Assembly: GCA_031268975.1 (NCBI GenBank)
Contig: JAIRWM010000174.1
Location: 1-42,418, forward strand
Reading direction: 5' to 3'
Length of the DNA stretch: 42,418 bases
Source: Treponema sp.
GTDB lineage: Bacteria > Spirochaetota > Spirochaetia > Treponematales > Breznakiellaceae
Shown piece by piece: positions 23,718-31,635 of the stretch. The position numbers were made by a program, and so were the translations under genes. Each line of letters begins with the position of its first letter. Position 1 is the first letter of the stretch. The notes below the pieces were generated by a model, which searched no databases, had not been told where the DNA came from, and worked only from the letters and a program-made list of their open reading frames with translations.

Positions 23718-24542
23718 TTACCAGAGAGCGGTCAACGGCGCGGGCTCTTCTCCCCACCATTTTTTGTATGTTTCCTGCTGCCAGCCCTGGGTAATATTCC
23801 ACGACACAAACTGATTGACCCAGTAGAGAAAGTGCGGATCTCCCAGCGGAACGCCGAAACAAATCGGGTCCGAAGTGTACTGCCTGGGGGGAGACACCAG
23901 GGTGCCGTTGGAATTCTTTGCCGCGTAATCTACAAGGATGCTGTCTTCAAAGCCCGCGTCGCACTTGCCCTGTTCAACCTGCAAGACCTCGTCGGTAAAG
24001 GAATTAACATAAATGATATTTGCCCTGGGAGCGTAGCGTAAAACCAGTTCTTCACCGGTCGTGCCCCGGCCGACCGAAACGGTTACGCCCGGATCGTTAA
24101 GGTCTGTTATGTCCTGGAATCTGGACCCGGCCTTGGTGAGCATCTTAATGCCAACCCTGAGGTACGGTATGGACATGCCGACAAGCTGGGACCGGGTAAG
24201 GTTGCCGGTCATGTTGGCGCAGACCACATCAATGCGCCCGGACTGTAACGCGGCAATTCTCGTTTCCCCGTCAACTTCCACCACTTCAAGCTCAACCTCA
24301 AGCGCGTCCGCCATGTGCTTTGCCCAGTCGTAGTCGTAACCCGAGGGATTCCCCTGATCGTCAAAGAAACCCATCGGAACGCCGCCCAGTGCGATTCCGG
24401 CAATCAGTTTACCGCGTTCCCTGATTTGCGCGATCTTGCCGCCTTCCGCGGCGGCGCCGCCCGAGGCGATACCGCCGCTGTTTCCGCAGGACAGCGAAAA
24501 AAACAACACGACGGTACAAAGCAACACTAACACTTTCTTCAT
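23718..24542 (-). CDS. amino-acid ABC transporter substrate-binding lipoprotein, copy 1
   Basis: A 274-residue paralogue of the preceding entry and the first transporter gene in the operon. The signal sequence, ribosome site, ATG-ATG start and C-terminal YWVNQFVSWNITQGWQQETY are identical in both; most differences lie in the linker after the lipid Cys and in scattered mature residues. Two binding proteins feeding one permease pair may widen substrate range. A mature-region change such as LFEDS to GFEDS near the second lobe may affect the ligand pocket. Confidence 0.9.
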   Translation of the reverse strand: MKKVLVLLCTVVLFFSLSCGNSGGIASGGAAAEGGKIAQIRERGKLIAGIALGGVPMGFFDDQGNPSGYDYDWAKHMADALEVELEVVEVDGETRIAALQSGRIDVVCANMTGNLTRSQLVGMSIPYLRVGIKMLTKAGSRFQDITDLNDPGVTVSVGRGTTGEELVLRYAPRANIIYVNSFTDEVLQVEQGKCDAGFEDSILVDYAAKNSNGTLVSPPRQYTSDPICFGVPLGDPHFLYWVNQFVSWNITQGWQQETYKKWWGEEPAPLTALW

Positions 24543-24572
24543 CATTTCCTCCTTGTGAATTACTCCATAAAA

Positions 24573-25316
24573 TCAGGAGACTATTCCCTTTATGTCTGTG
24601 ACAAATGAACGATCCACAATTGAGTATTCATCTTCCGGCGGATACAACATCCCTCCGTAAAAAATACTCTTGTTGTTTTTTGTGGACGAATCTTTGTACA
24701 CGTTTGATTTGCTTATATGAATTTGGGTGCAGCCGGTTTTTTCAACCAGGGCGGCGGCGTTTTTTACCGTAACGCCGGCCCCCGGCAGAATCTCGATACG
24801 GCCGGCCGCGTAGTGTATCATTTCGCGGACGGTGTCCGCGCCCCAGAATACATCCGGCTCCTGGCCGCTGGTCAGAACACGGGCTATTCCGAGAGCGGCA
24901 AGATCGTCCAGGGTTTTTTTCCAGTCGGGCACAACATCAATTGCCCGGTGAAATACACGCTGCTTTTCGCCGATTAGCTCAACAATGGCTTTACAGCGAT
25001 CAATATCCAGCGTACCGTCCGCGTGCAAAAAACCGAACACAATACCGTCGGCGCCGTGGTCAAGCAGCAATTTACAATCGGCAAGGGCTGTCTTGAATTC
25101 GATATCGGTATAACAAAAGCCGCCGGCGCGGGGCCGTACCATGGCGATAACCGGAAGGCGGCTCATTTCTTTCGCGGTAACAAGCTCCCCTATTGACGGC
25201 GTAAGCCCGCCGTGAAACAGATCCGAATTAAGCTCTACCCTGTCGGCGCCGCCGGATTCCGCCTGGAGAACATCTTCCACAGAACCGCAGCACACCTCAA
25301 CGAGAATCTTTCCCAC
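24573..25316 (-). CDS. cutC: CutC family protein
   Basis: A 247-residue TIM-barrel protein with VEVCCGSVEDVLQAESGGADRVEL at the N-terminus, GGLTPSIGEL, VMVRPRAGGFCY-like IAMVRPRAGGF, GFLHADGTLD and LTSGQEPD. The family was linked to copper tolerance in E. coli, but a direct copper role is disputed. The start is GTG 25316, with AAGGAG six bases upstream; the longer frame from TTG 25337 has no such site and adds unconserved residues. It lies 30 bases before the amino-acid transporter operon and is probably co-transcribed. Confidence 0.88.
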   Translation of the reverse strand: MGKILVEVCCGSVEDVLQAESGGADRVELNSDLFHGGLTPSIGELVTAKEMSRLPVIAMVRPRAGGFCYTDIEFKTALADCKLLLDHGADGIVFGFLHADGTLDIDRCKAIVELIGEKQRVFHRAIDVVPDWKKTLDDLAALGIARVLTSGQEPDVFWGADTVREMIHYAAGRIEILPGAGVTVKNAAALVEKTGCTQIHISKSNVYKDSSTKNNKSIFYGGMLYPPEDEYSIVDRSFVTDIKGIVS

Positions 25317-25401
25317 CCCACACTCCTTATTATTCAAAAATGATACGGGCTCCCCGGCGTCCTGTCAATCCTTTTTTTTCAAGGCGGACGCCGCTGTCCG
25401 G

Positions 25402-27345
25402 TTACCCGCTTTTGACAAATAGCTCCACCTCGCCGTCAAAACCAGTATGGTGAACGACAAGCCGCCGCTCTTCCGGCTTGTATTCGGCTGTGGGAAAACA
25501 GTCTCCGGGGGATGCCACAGCGGGGCGCGTTTCAATCCGGGGCGCCTTGTTCCAGACGCCGTCGGGGATGAAAAGAAACGTCGGATCGGCGCATGACGGA
25601 TCTGAACGAAACCGGAAACGAAGCTGTTTTGTCTTCCGGTCCCAGCAGAAAAACAGCGGAGTTCCCGCGGTCGCCGCCGGGTACGGTCTGAGCCAGCCGC
25701 CCGCGGCCCGCGGCCGGGGGGAACCGGGCGGATGTTCCCCGGCGCGGGTTCCGCCGGCAGTCTGGTTTGCCGGCCCACGGGTAACGATGGAAAAATCCTC
25801 GTTGTTCCAGGAATCTCCCCGAAGAAAGGTATTGTCCGCCGAATAACACCAGAGGCAGGCGCCCAAAAGGAATTCATCAAGCGCGTCGTAGTACATTAAA
25901 AGGGCCTGTTCGTGGACGCGGTAATCGCCGGTTTTGAAAGCCTTTCCTTTAAAAAGATCAAACGGAAGGCCGAATTCGCCCACCAGATTCGGCATGGCTT
26001 TGGAAAGGCTGTCGGCAATTTGTTCCCGGTACAGGCGTTTTACGGCTTTTTTGCCCAGGACGATTCTGCCTGTTTTGGTATTGTAGTTAAACCAGGGCCT
26101 GAACTGTTTTATAAAAAGCGTCGGGCCGTCGTACCAGTGAAACGCGTGCACAAAGCGCCGCCGGGTATTTTCACGGGAAGGGGAAAGATCGTCCTTGAGT
26201 GAATCGCCGGTTCCGATGCCCGGCGGCACGCCTTCGACAAAAAAGAGTGTTTTTTCGTCCGCTTCCGCGAGTGTTCCGGTAAAGCGGTTTATAAACGGAA
26301 GGAGAAAGTCAGGAACGAACCTGCCTTTTGAACGGGAAAAATAATCCGGCTTACGGAGCCGGGGGGTTCCGCTTTCACATGTCCATATCCCTTCGGTTTT
26401 CCAGGGGCAGAAAAATCCGTCCATGAATATTCCGGTTTTGTCCGGGTTAAGAACGGCCGTTTTTTTCTTCCGTACCCCGAATATTCCTGTGGTGTAAACA
26501 GGAATATCCACGGTATGGCCCGAAGCGGCGATCATGGCGGCAAAGGGGCTTGGCATGGGGCCTGTCGCCACCATGTTGTTTTCAAGGCGGGAAAGGTCTG
26601 TGCAGCCGATAAATCCGGGATGCGGTTCGTTCATGGTACCCCAGCCGGCTATGGCTTTGCAGTTTTTAAGCCGCCGCCGGGCGTGGGCAAAGGCCGCGAT
26701 ATACCTGTCCTGGAGCCAGTCCTGAACGTTTTCCCCGTCAATTTTCGATTTCGGCGCGAAAACGGCCCCGGAAAAAAACAGGGTAAACATGGTGGCGGCG
26801 GCATACCGGTTGTAGCCCGCCGGCCAGGTCATAACGGGGCGGTGTTCCGGGGCGGTTATGCCGGTACGGGGCAGTATCGCGCCGGCGGTTTCAAGGCGGC
26901 CGGTGTCCATGCCGAGTTTCTCCAGTGTCCAGGAGGGCGCCCCGTCCCCGCCGGACGCCCGTCCCCACAGATCCTGGTGGGGATCGATGAACACCGAAAC
27001 GCCGTGTTTTTCGGCGCACAACAGCAGTTTTCGGAGGTACGCCAGGTACGCCTCGTCGTATATGCCGGGGCCGTCGTGTTCCAGGGCTTCCCAGGGTACG
27101 ACAAGGCGGTTAAACGTAAGCCCCCAGGCGGCCAGTTCGGCGAACCGAAGATCCGCCTCTTCCAGCGGGAAGGGTTTGCCGGAAAAGCTTATCCCCTGGC
27201 CTGACCGGGAACCCGCGCCGGCCTGGTCCGGCTGCCTGTCGGCGGGGGTTTCAGCCGGGGTCTTGGTACTGCCCCCCAGGTTACAGCCGCGCAACACGAG
27301 ACGGCGCCCCTGGTCATCGCATATCCATGTATCCTGTATATACAT
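25402..27345 (-). CDS. glycoside hydrolase family 5 protein, glucosylceramidase / steryl-glucosidase-like
   Basis: A 647-residue retaining glycosidase with no signal peptide, so probably cytoplasmic. The (beta/alpha)8 domain spans residues 1 to about 500: RGCNLGG, FIDPHQDLWGRASGGDGAPSW, acid/base Glu240 in GTMNEPHPG, HWYDGPTL and nucleophile Glu457 in LVGEFGLP. A C-terminal beta-sandwich domain of endoglycoceramidase type follows (about 560-647). The HQDLWGRxSGGDGAP block strongly resembles fungal GH5_12 glucosylceramidases and steryl glucosidases, which is inference from memory of that family. A Pro/Gly-rich insert is seen around residues 520-560. GGGGGG precedes the ATG. It is divergent from the HEAT-repeat gene. 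Confidence 0.85.
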   Translation of the reverse strand: MYIQDTWICDDQGRRLVLRGCNLGGSTKTPAETPADRQPDQAGAGSRSGQGISFSGKPFPLEEADLRFAELAAWGLTFNRLVVPWEALEHDGPGIYDEAYLAYLRKLLLCAEKHGVSVFIDPHQDLWGRASGGDGAPSWTLEKLGMDTGRLETAGAILPRTGITAPEHRPVMTWPAGYNRYAAATMFTLFFSGAVFAPKSKIDGENVQDWLQDRYIAAFAHARRRLKNCKAIAGWGTMNEPHPGFIGCTDLSRLENNMVATGPMPSPFAAMIAASGHTVDIPVYTTGIFGVRKKKTAVLNPDKTGIFMDGFFCPWKTEGIWTCESGTPRLRKPDYFSRSKGRFVPDFLLPFINRFTGTLAEADEKTLFFVEGVPPGIGTGDSLKDDLSPSRENTRRRFVHAFHWYDGPTLFIKQFRPWFNYNTKTGRIVLGKKAVKRLYREQIADSLSKAMPNLVGEFGLPFDLFKGKAFKTGDYRVHEQALLMYYDALDEFLLGACLWCYSADNTFLRGDSWNNEDFSIVTRGPANQTAGGTRAGEHPPGSPRPRAAGGWLRPYPAATAGTPLFFCWDRKTKQLRFRFRSDPSCADPTFLFIPDGVWNKAPRIETRPAVASPGDCFPTAEYKPEERRLVVHHTGFDGEVELFVKSG

Positions 27346-27372
27346 TCTTTCCCCCCGGTCCGCGGAAAACAG

Positions 27373-27402
27373 TTGATAATCTACCCGGTTGTAGCATATT
27401 AT
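27373..27402 (+). promoter_or_regulatory. HEAT-repeat gene promoter, leaderless type
   Basis: TTGATA (27373-27378), 18-base spacer, TATTAT (27397-27402), seven bases to ATG 27410. The upstream ATG at 27401 overlaps the -10 box and cannot be used from this promoter. Confidence 0.5.
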
Positions 27403-27409
27403 GGAAAGT

Positions 27410-28585
27410 ATGAAACATACAAGAATCGCCCTGTTACTGGTACTGGCTTCATTGGTCGTTCTTGCGGCCGTTTTCGCCCAGGAACTGGATTACTATGCCC
27501 AACAGTTTGACAGCATGGATACGGTACGGGATCAGCTTGGAATTGTCCGTCTTGCGGCGGAGGATGCGGATTCCGGCGGCGCCGAATTTTACGCCCACGC
27601 CCTGGACCGGCTCCTTGCCGAATACCCCACGATCTCTTTAAACAACGAGATCAGATACGCCGACGATATGGCGAAAATTCTCTGCCAAAAGCTCGGCGAG
27701 GCGGGATATACCGAAGCCGGGAGTAACCTGTGGAGGGTGGTTGAAAGCTTTTCTGATCCGCTGGTCAAGGCCGAAGCCCTCCGCGCCCTGGGCCGGGTTC
27801 AGGCGGTAGATCAGCTTCCCATGGTGATTCAGCTGCTTACCGATATCAACAACGCGCCGAACGAGGACAGGCTTAACCAGGAGCAGATTGCCTTTGGCGC
27901 CGTGGAAAGCCTTGAAGCCTACAAGGACAGCTCCGGCTATCTGCCGGTGTTTTTCGCTTCGACCGGCTGGTATTCCGACCGGGTTTCGGACAGGGCTTTA
28001 AGGGCGCTTCCCAACATCATGGATAATCCCACCGAGCCGCTTGTTTCGGTTATCAGGAGCAGCTCCTACAACTACGGTACGAAGTACGCCGCCCTCCAGG
28101 TTCTGGAAGCTTCCGGCGTTACCGCCCAGCAGAAAGCATCCGGCGCGGTTGCCTCTCTTGCCGAAGCGTGGAGGTCTTTTACCAACCCGGTAGGCCAGCG
28201 TTCCATTCTGACAAACACCCGGAAACTCGCGCTAAGCATGATACGCCGTTATGGAACCGAAGATACCAACGTGTATCCCCTTTTGGAACGCTGTTACAGG
28301 GAAGGCGCCGATGAGGAAGAGCAGATTGCCGCCATCGCCGCCCTGGCCGCGCTGGCCACCGACGACTCCGCCCGACGGCTTTCGGGCTTTCTTTTGGACA
28401 TAAACGAGCGGCTCCGCCGGGGCACGCTTACCCGGGAAGATGAACGCATAGTCCGGGTTATCATTCCCGCCCTGGGTAACACCGGCAGGCCCCTGGCCCG
28501 GACGGCGCTCCGCTCCGTGTTGAACCTTGACTGGACAGGAACGGTACAGCGGCTTGCCCAGGAAGCACTCAAGAAAATACAATAG
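27410..28585 (+). CDS. exported HEAT-repeat protein
   Basis: A 391-residue protein. MKHTRIALLLVLASLVVLAAVFAQ is a signal peptide, with cleavage likely after AFA. The rest is all-helical with HEAT-like pairs, such as LVKAEALRALGRVQAVDQLPMVIQLL, SDRALRALPNIM, and AAIAALAALATDDSARRLSGFL. It likely acts as a periplasmic scaffold; the partner is unknown. The start at 27410 is chosen because the -10 box overlaps the alternative ATG at 27401. A terminator follows the gene. Confidence 0.75.
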   Translation: MKHTRIALLLVLASLVVLAAVFAQELDYYAQQFDSMDTVRDQLGIVRLAAEDADSGGAEFYAHALDRLLAEYPTISLNNEIRYADDMAKILCQKLGEAGYTEAGSNLWRVVESFSDPLVKAEALRALGRVQAVDQLPMVIQLLTDINNAPNEDRLNQEQIAFGAVESLEAYKDSSGYLPVFFASTGWYSDRVSDRALRALPNIMDNPTEPLVSVIRSSSYNYGTKYAALQVLEASGVTAQQKASGAVASLAEAWRSFTNPVGQRSILTNTRKLALSMIRRYGTEDTNVYPLLERCYREGADEEEQIAAIAALAALATDDSARRLSGFLLDINERLRRGTLTREDERIVRVIIPALGNTGRPLARTALRSVLNLDWTGTVQRLAQEALKKIQ

Positions 28586-28618
28586 ACGCGGCCGCCCATC
28601 CGCCCCGCACAAAAAAAG

Positions 28619-28640
28619 GCCGCCCCGCAGGGCGGCTTTC
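28619..28640. terminator. intrinsic terminator after the HEAT-repeat gene
   Basis: GCCGCCC and GGGCGGC arms around CGCA, with an A run before (28611-28617) and a short T run after. It could act in both directions. Confidence 0.7.
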
Positions 28641-28723
28641 TTCTTGCGGCACCGCGCCGTTACGCGGACGCCGGGACTGGCCGGGGAGTGCGGGCTTTGG
28701 TCCAGGGCTGCTTTTCGGACAAC

Positions 28724-29170
28724 TTATTCGGCGAGAATTCTAAGAATGTCTTCCGGAGACCCGGCTTTAAGTATCTCTGAGCGCTTCTCTGAACTTTTAA
28801 AGAGAAGGCTTACTTCAGCCAGAAACTGGAGATGGGGCCCCGTTTTTTCCAGCGGGGAGAGGGTCATAATAAAAATACGACAGGGTTCCTTATCCAGAGA
28901 ATCAAAATCCACCGCCGTATCTGAAATACCGATACAGGCTACAAGATCTTTTATTGTAGCGCTCTTGCCGTGCGGTATCGCAATACCATGCTTCATACCG
29001 GTGGACATTTTCTGTTCCCGATCCATTACCGCGGCAAAGGCCGCCGCCCTGTCCTGAATTTTGCCCGAGGAAACCAAAATATCCAGTAATTCGTTGATTA
29101 TCTCTTCTTTCGACTGGCCCTTTAAATGAAGGCTGATAGTCTCTCTGGCAAGTACTGTTTTGAGGTTCAT
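28724..29170 (-). CDS. ptsN: PTS EIIA-like regulatory protein (PtsN type)
   Basis: A 148-residue PTS fructose/nitrogen-type IIA domain. The phosphorylated His lies in MKHGIAIPHGKS; upstream is STGM and downstream are VDFDSLDKEPCRIFIM and HLQFLAEVSLLF. No EIIB/EIIC genes are nearby, so a regulatory PtsN-like role fits better than sugar transport. TTGACT/TACACT with 17-base spacing ends eight bases before the ATG and no Shine-Dalgarno is present. The promoter interlocks with that of the divergent MATE gene. Confidence 0.85.
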   Translation of the reverse strand: MNLKTVLARETISLHLKGQSKEEIINELLDILVSSGKIQDRAAAFAAVMDREQKMSTGMKHGIAIPHGKSATIKDLVACIGISDTAVDFDSLDKEPCRIFIMTLSPLEKTGPHLQFLAEVSLLFKSSEKRSEILKAGSPEDILRILAE

Positions 29171-29178
29171 ATAAAAAC

Positions 29179-29224
29179 AGTGTAGAGCCCAACCCTTGAA
29201 AAGTCAAGAACAAAATCTGATTAT
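29179..29224. promoter_or_regulatory. interlocked divergent promoters of ptsN and the MATE gene
   Basis: Minus strand: TTGACT (29207-29202), 17 bases, TACACT (29184-29179), eight bases to ATG 29170. Plus strand: TTGAAA (29196-29201), 17 bases, GATTAT (29219-29224), six bases to ATG 29231. The two -35 boxes abut and each lies in the other's spacer, so polymerase can hold only one at a time. Confidence 0.65.
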
Positions 29225-29230
29225 GGAAGT

Positions 29231-30643
29231 ATGAAAAACAGCGAAAAAGCATCCGGGCAGGGGCTTTCTGCCGGAGACGATCTGAAATACAAACGCATGA
29301 CGGAAAGCCCCGTTGAAAGCCTGGTATGCCGCCTTGCCGTTCCCAGCATCCTGATTATGCTGATCTCCGCTCTTTACAATATGGCGGATACTTATTTTGT
29401 TGGTTCTTTGGGAACCAACGCCGTCGCGTCGGTGGGTATAGTTTTTCCGCTTATGGCGGTGATTCAGGCGCTGGGGTTTCTGTTTGGCCAGGGTTCAGGA
29501 AACTATATTTCCCGGGAATTGGGGGCAAAACGCCCGGAAGAAGCGGCAAAAATGGCTGCCACAAGCTTTTTTATGGCGGTTGCCGCGGGAATAGCTGTCG
29601 CCGCCTCGGGCCTTGTTTTTCTCGATCCCCTGGCGGCCGCTCTGGGATCCACCGAAGCCATACTGCCCTACACCCGCGCCTACATGCGTTTTATACTCAT
29701 CGGCGCGCCCTGGATGGCCGGTTCCCTGGTACTGAACAATCAGCTTCGTTTTCAGGGCAGCGCCGTTTACGCCATGGCGGGAATGATTTCCGGGGCGGTT
29801 CTCAACATCATCCTGGATCCGGTTTTTATTTTCGCGCTTGATCTGGGAGTAGCCGGCGCTGCCATCGCGACCGCCATCAGCCAGTTTGCCGGCTGCGCGG
29901 TACTGCTTGCCGGCTGTTCCCGCAGGGGAAATCTTGCCATCAGGATCAGAAACATTACCCCGAGCTGGCAAAGATTCACCGAGACAATCCGGGGCGGCCT
30001 GCCGTCTTTGCTCCGGCAGGGAATGGCCAGCATCGCGGCAATCTGCGTAAACCATTTTGCCAAGGCCTACGGCGCCCAGGCCATCGCGGCGATCTCCATT
30101 GTAAACAGGGTAACGATGTTTTGCGGTTCGGCCCTTATCGGTTTCGGGCAGGGTTTCCAGCCGGTCTGCGGTTACAACTACGGCGCGAAACTTTACGGCA
30201 GGGTTAAAAAAGCATTCTGGTTCTGCGTAAAATTTTCTTTTCTGATTCTGCTCGTTATTGCCGCCGCAGTATTCATCGCCGCCCCGCAGATTATCGCCAT
30301 TTTCCGCAAAGACGATCCGGAAGTGATCCGCATCGGCGCCCTTTCCATGAGGCTCCAGGCTTTAAGCTTTCCCCTTACCGGCTGGGTCGTCTTGAGCAAC
30401 ATGTTTATGCAGACCATAGGAAAGTCCTGGGAAGCCAGCCTTCTTTCTTCAGCCAGACAGGGCCTTATCCTGCTCCCCCTGCTTTTTACGCTGGCGCCCC
30501 TTTTGGGATTGCTGGGCATACAGATCAGTCAGCCCATATCCGACGCGGGATCTTTCATACTGGCCATTCCTTTAATGCGGAGAGTGCTAAAGGAAATGAG
30601 GTCGCCATTGCATACGGCAGGGAAAGAAAGACTATCGCCGTAA
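29231..30643 (+). CDS. MATE family efflux transporter
   Basis: A 470-residue transporter with about twelve membrane helices in two homologous halves: IPSILIMLISALYNMADTYFVG-like segment near residues 40-60 (LYNMADTYFVGSLG) and the second-half counterpart with SLLRQGMASIAAICVNHFAKAYG. It would extrude drugs or metabolites using a Na+ or H+ gradient and belongs near the MepA/DinF-like group by appearance. GGAAG sits one base before the ATG, too close to act, so a leaderless mRNA is likely. Confidence 0.93.
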   Translation: MKNSEKASGQGLSAGDDLKYKRMTESPVESLVCRLAVPSILIMLISALYNMADTYFVGSLGTNAVASVGIVFPLMAVIQALGFLFGQGSGNYISRELGAKRPEEAAKMAATSFFMAVAAGIAVAASGLVFLDPLAAALGSTEAILPYTRAYMRFILIGAPWMAGSLVLNNQLRFQGSAVYAMAGMISGAVLNIILDPVFIFALDLGVAGAAIATAISQFAGCAVLLAGCSRRGNLAIRIRNITPSWQRFTETIRGGLPSLLRQGMASIAAICVNHFAKAYGAQAIAAISIVNRVTMFCGSALIGFGQGFQPVCGYNYGAKLYGRVKKAFWFCVKFSFLILLVIAAAVFIAAPQIIAIFRKDDPEVIRIGALSMRLQALSFPLTGWVVLSNMFMQTIGKSWEASLLSSARQGLILLPLLFTLAPLLGLLGIQISQPISDAGSFILAIPLMRRVLKEMRSPLHTAGKERLSP

Positions 30644-30790
30644 TAATTCCCTACGAAAAGTGGAAGAAAAACCAAAAAAGGCAACCGGGCACTCCGAAGG
30701 GTAAAATGTCTGTAAAATTTGCGGCCGGGTTGTCAATGACTGGCGACCGGAACCCCGGAGGGCCGAAGGCCCGGAGCATATACGGTCCTG

Positions 30791-31246
30791 TTATGCGCCG
30801 CTGCCTTTTTTTACCTTTTGTATTTCTTTCATTTTTGTATATTGTGATGGCGTATATACCTTTATGGTTGATTTTTTATAATCGTCCGTATTCCGTGTTA
30901 TTATATAATCCATTTTGTTTTCTACCGCCGTATAATACTGTACCGCGTCTTCAAAATCACTGAATCCCGATTCCAGCGCCTTCTGTATAATTTTATCATC
31001 AACCGCTAATACGGTTAATAACAATCGTAATTTTTTGAGAAAACTTATTGCCGTATTATGGCCTTTTAATTTTCTCTGTATATAATAGGTGTTTGTAAAA
31101 ATAACCGTTGACGTATACCCTTTATATTCTCCTGATTCGACAAGGTTTATCAATTTTATCGCCTCAGTTACGTCATGCTCCAGCAATTCATCCCGCTTGA
31201 TAGAAATATCTAAAATAATATCGTTATCAAAAAAGAGTTTTTCCAT
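30791..31246 (-). CDS. PIN-domain protein, probable toxin
   Basis: A 151-residue PIN domain: FFDNDIILDI with the first acidic residue near the N-terminus, SDFEDAVQYYTA with the central acidic pair, and YIITRNTDDYKKS with the last Asp. PIN toxins are ribonucleases. The gene lies 10 bases downstream of a small RHH-like antitoxin gene. Its DNA is clearly more AT-rich than the neighbours, which suggests acquisition by transfer. The C-terminal KKGSGA tail is basic. Confidence 0.85.
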   Translation of the reverse strand: MEKLFFDNDIILDISIKRDELLEHDVTEAIKLINLVESGEYKGYTSTVIFTNTYYIQRKLKGHNTAISFLKKLRLLLTVLAVDDKIIQKALESGFSDFEDAVQYYTAVENKMDYIITRNTDDYKKSTIKVYTPSQYTKMKEIQKVKKGSGA

Positions 31247-31256
31247 GATTTTTCCG

Positions 31257-31520
31257 TCAGAGGTATTTTTCCATTAATGCGCCGGTTAGAATATCTTTAT
31301 AATCCGCCTTTTCTTTTACCTTGATTATTCCGACAAGTTCTTTTGTTATTGGGCCTAATGTTTTATCCCCGGTTTTCTCATGTTTCTCATGTATTGTGGA
31401 AGATATTGAAGATAGATATTCTTCGACCAGCCTTGAAACGCTTCTTTTTTGGTGTTTCGCGTATTCTTTAGCGTTTTTGATGACGCTTTTGTCAATATTT
31501 AAGGTTAATTTTGTATACAT
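31257..31520 (-). CDS. DUF6364-like antitoxin
   Basis: An 87-residue protein beginning MYTKLTLNIDKSVIKNAKEYAKHQKRSVSRLVEEYL, a ribbon-helix-helix pattern typical of antitoxins that pair with PIN toxins. The C-terminal half should wrap the toxin. It has AGGAAA before the ATG and its own strong promoter. Together with the PIN gene it forms a complete type II toxin-antitoxin module, AT-rich relative to its surroundings. Confidence 0.8.
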   Translation of the reverse strand: MYTKLTLNIDKSVIKNAKEYAKHQKRSVSRLVEEYLSSISSTIHEKHEKTGDKTLGPITKELVGIIKVKEKADYKDILTGALMEKYL

Positions 31521-31538
31521 AACTATTTCCTACGTAAT

Positions 31539-31567
31539 AATATAATATATAACTCACGTATTGTCAA
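31539..31567 (-). promoter_or_regulatory. promoter of the toxin-antitoxin pair
   Basis: Minus strand TTGACA (31567-31562), 17-base spacer, TATATT (31544-31539). The AT-rich stretch before the ATG at 31520 would also hold the autoregulatory operator. Confidence 0.6.
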
Positions 31568-31635
31568 TACATCTTTCAACATATGTTTTTTGATTTTTTC
31601 AAGAGATTTCAGGAAATTGCACATAACGTGTCTGT

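Noticed and set aside
30706-30963. 85-residue plus-strand ORF
   Set aside because: It lies antisense to the PIN gene and has no similarity or initiation signal.
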